Positions 61,156 through 64,000 of a DNA stretch of 64,000 nt are shown here, piece after piece. How positions within the stretch are numbered: the stretch's first letter is position 1; every line of letters begins with the position of its first letter. This DNA comes from Osmia lignaria lignaria (lineage: Eukaryota > Arthropoda > Insecta > Hymenoptera > Megachilidae): contig NC_135041.1 of NCBI RefSeq assembly GCF_051020975.1, positions 9,684,256-9,748,255 on the forward strand. The letters are read 5' to 3'. The notes under the pieces were generated by a model. The model ran no database searches. It was not told where the DNA came from and saw only the letters and a list, made by a program, of their open reading frames with translations. A program made the translations under genes and the position numbers.

Positions 61156-62950
61156 CTACAGATAGGAAAAGTAGTACAACGTACAGTTATGCACTTATAC
61201 TTGATAAAAAAGTAGAGATACATCGGAGTTAAGGTTGTGTACAGTTACTTGAAAATCTGGCGAAATGCCGGTCGGGGAAATCAACGTTATCATAGCGAGC
61301 CGGATGCACGATTCTATCAGAGCGAAGAGCGTGCATCTAATAACGTGGGGCGGAGATGATCTTATGGCAATCTTATGCTCGCACTTCGCTTGTTATCTCG
61401 CTTTTCATCTCCTTATCGTTAACGTGACTCGCGAATTCTGCCCACTCGACTTGTTACACGTCCGATCTTGACCGTCCGTAAACCGTCCGATCTTAAACAC
61501 CTTTCTATGTTCACTGGGTCTGTGGGTCGCCCATTTGAAATTTATTATTCACGACGAATGGGAGGATACGACGTGGCACCAAAGTGGCACGATTTTTATA
61601 GGCTTACTGCGATGGCGAGGATAAATGAAATTTTAAAGAAATAAGTGAATATAAAATTAAGGGTAACGAATCTAGGGTAGTATTATCCTTTGGTCTGGAA
61701 TTTTCAAACCTCCTAACTATTTTACACGTACCATAGTTTTGCAAATATCGCATAATATAGTTCATATTTTACCGTAAGAAACTCGATCTTCGAATACCTA
61801 TCCGGAACACTTGATTCGCAACAAGATTCCACGCGATCGTAAATTTCTCCCTTACTTTACGATCCTCCAGAGAAGATATCAATTTTAACAGTCTGTAAAA
61901 GCAGCCTCGTTCGAGATCATCAGCCGGGAAGCGATACACCGACGCTCGGGCGAAACGCGTCGAGAATCCCGACTGCGGCCATTTCGTTGCCGTTTTCTGC
62001 AAACTTAAACGGCGACGAATTCACCGTAAACCAGAGCCAAATAAACTGTTCAACGAGGTTTAAGTTTAACGAGAGGCGATGAAACTTTACGCGAACCGTG
62101 ATCGTTCGGGCCCAAATATCGCCTGGGTCCGTCATTAACACGTCATGCAGCGCATCATGATGAAGATACTTTATTACTTGAACTCGCATTGTTAACGAGG
62201 TTGGTCCGGCCTGTTTTGTTTGGCAAGTTGTGTTCTAGCCAATTAAAACCGCCACCTCTAGCCTAATTATGCCGATACCCGAGACACACTAATATCGCTC
62301 GACCAGCGAATGCAATCGAATAATTACATCCATCATAAATCAACGAGCACGATTAAACCACTGGCTGGGTAATTGGTACCTCTCGCAATAGACGTTCAAG
62401 CTTACAAAGGGTAGATAGTGATTTCTAAACTTATAAATTGGTTAAACACCAGTGAAATGATGATACAACTGGAATAAGTATTTAAAAAGTAGAAAGATTA
62501 ATTTCCTAATTCATTAATTCAGAGATTGTCAGATTCTGGAAGGATTCGAGGGATGTTCATAATTTCAGCCATTCATCACCGAAATAACCCCAGACATCCT
62601 GACTTTTATTTGGGTTACAGAGTAAAGGGAAAGAGAGCACCGGGTAGAAACCAGCCCTACGCGGAATTCCAAATACAGGAGAATAGAACCGGATAATAAA
62701 GAGAAAACGACGGGAAACGATGATGATGCGTAGTACGGGTACGGCGAGCACGATCTCGACCCACGCGACTCGTATCGATTCATTCAGTGTCCCTGTACTC
62801 GCGTGAATCAAAATACCGATACGATGGAACCTCTGAGTATTTAATCTCTTATAAATCAAATATTTTATAGAATAAGAGGTTTAGTTAACCAACCAGATTT
62901 ATGTCATTTTATAAATTTGAATTTGGAGTCGTAAATTCTAGAGTTTTAAG
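61156..62950. other. Noncoding stretch
   Basis: Short frames only and no motifs recognised; it reads as intergenic or intron. Confidence 0.55.
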
Positions 62951-63002
62951 TACCGTGCATCGCCGACCTTTCGGACGGATCCTTCGTACGTATAAAGGAA
63001 AT
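62951..63002 (+). repeat. Dispersed repeat, copy 2
   Basis: This is the second copy of the unit at 14351-14402, in the same orientation, sharing GTGCATCGCCGA-type and TTTCGGACGGATCCTT-type blocks. In this copy CCGA and TCGG form a small perfect stem. The similarity ends after about 50 bp, past AGGAAA. Confidence 0.55.
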
Positions 63003-63026
63003 GTAAGTACTTACATACAAGGATCC
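62977..63026. repeat. Nested hairpin at end of repeat copy 2
   Basis: GGATCCTT at 62977 is matched by AAGGATCC ending at 63026, with further partial pairing of GTACGT against ACATAC. Inside lies the perfect 16-bp palindrome ATGTAAGTACTTACAT (63001-63016). The structure is absent from copy 1 beyond its first GGATCC. Confidence 0.5.
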
Positions 63027-63849
63027 AATGAAAGGAAATAATTTCTAAGTCTCGATAAAAAGTTCAATTTGTATAACGCTAAGAAAATCACGACTGTGGA
63101 CACAATATCCGTTCGATCTCTACAAATGATTTAATCGGCACGCTTAATCGTTATTCATCGGACTATGGAAAAAATGAAGGAGGAACAGAGCTATCTCCAT
63201 GTCTCGTCGAGCAGAACGTCGTTAATCCAGCAATTCCTGTGTTCTAATTAATTTCAACGTTGAGCAGGCCGCAATAAAAGGAAATTGCGAGTAAACATCG
63301 AAGAAAATAACACGGTGCGTCAAGTACAAACGAATTAAACGGTGCCATCAAGCATGCTTAGACGAAACGACATCTTGTATCATTAAACAATTCAAGAACT
63401 TCGTCGGATTCCTGTCTCGAACACGAAGAAAAGAAAAGTTTTACGCGATAGCCAGTCCAGGTTGGAAGGAAGCAATTGATCGCAAGATGGGCGAGAAATC
63501 GATCGTAACGAGCATCCTACATCGTTCTGAAGGACAGATAATGAACTATTATAACCTCGATTTATAAAAATTTAATTACACGCCTTAACGGATCTCGATA
63601 CGTACTTCCAGCATTCTTACGATCGAGAAATTTATGATTTAATTACGGTTAAGTATAGAGGATCCGCTTGTAATCCATTTTACCTCGGCAGCGTACATAA
63701 TTTACCAGAGAGCTATTAAATTATTTATTTACGAATCGAATGTAACTAATTTCACTTGGATATATCGCCGGAGGGGGCTCGTTAATTCGATCGAACCGAG
63801 GTATTCGTACTTGTCGGATTTCTATCTCGAATTATTTGTCTTTTTCCAG
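63027..63849. other. Noncoding, AT-rich stretch
   Basis: No frame or motif could be supported. Confidence 0.5.
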
Positions 63850-64000
63850 GTGAATCGATGACTTTCACCGGTTCGATCGCGACACGGCGAACGATCTTTC
63901 TTTTTCTTCGCAAAGCCGCGAACGAGACGGCCGTGAAATCTTTTGATTCGTTCCGATCGGAATTAATTATTAAGTCTCGATGAAAGTGAACGGCACGCGA
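63850..64000 (+). other. Possible exon start at window edge
   Basis: TTATTTGTCTTTTTCCAG ending at 63849 is a strong plus-strand 3' splice site. One frame after it is open for 43 codons, including an ATG at 63858, to a TGA at 63981. The other two stop within four codons. No 5' splice site of quality follows before the window ends. It could be a terminal exon or chance. Confidence 0.18.

Noticed and set aside
1..64000. CRISPR arrays, prophage, operons, rRNA, known insect microRNAs
   Set aside because: No regularly spaced repeats, no bacterial-type gene packing and no conserved RNA sequences that I recognise were seen on either strand.

Overview
The window looks like nuclear DNA of an animal, most likely an insect. 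It is moderately AT-rich, CpG dinucleotides are common rather than depleted, and there are many short homopolymer and microsatellite tracts. No protein family could be recognised in any frame. Abundant CpG in AT-leaning DNA fits Hymenoptera (bees, wasps, ants), but that is a guess from composition. There are no operons, rRNAs, tRNAs or CRISPR arrays.

Almost all of the 64 kb reads as intron or intergenic DNA. Long stop-free runs exist, but none is longer than chance predicts here, and the two longest I examined start at GTG; one has no ATG at all and the other's first ATG is about three-quarters of the way in. The best gene-related signals lie on the minus strand. At 33783/33782 a strong branch point, polypyrimidine tract and CAG run straight into GTAAGAG. 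That is the layout of a recursive (ratcheting) splice site, the kind that subdivides long insect introns. About 15 kb upstream on the same strand, 48904-48739 is a possible first coding exon: an ATG in good context, 55 open codons and a strong 5' splice site. Its phase matches a 62-nt open candidate exon just after the recursive site. Together these suggest one minus-strand gene with a very large intron, but the product is unknown and the model is unproven.

Region by region: 1-2.6 kb shows little. At 2.6-3.8 kb there is a minus-strand two-exon candidate (252-nt intron, 164-codon ORF, A22 tract). From 3.8 to 29.6 kb I see noncoding DNA with a few small ORFs, palindromes and the first copy of a dispersed repeat. 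At 29.6-34.3 kb lie a candidate exon, a 270-bp pyrimidine tract, the recursive splice site and a small plus-strand ORF. A 336-bp MITE-like element with CAGGGTGTTTAAA inverted repeats sits at 34521-34856. From 35 to 48.7 kb is the presumed large intron, and at 48.7-49.1 kb the candidate first exon and promoter. From 49 to 64 kb is noncoding DNA with a basic 123-aa ORF, a noncoding candidate exon at 61.1 kb, the second repeat copy at 62.95 kb and a strong 3' splice site at 63.85 kb.

I see no clear undescribed system. The recursive splice site with its candidate first exon is the most worthwhile lead.
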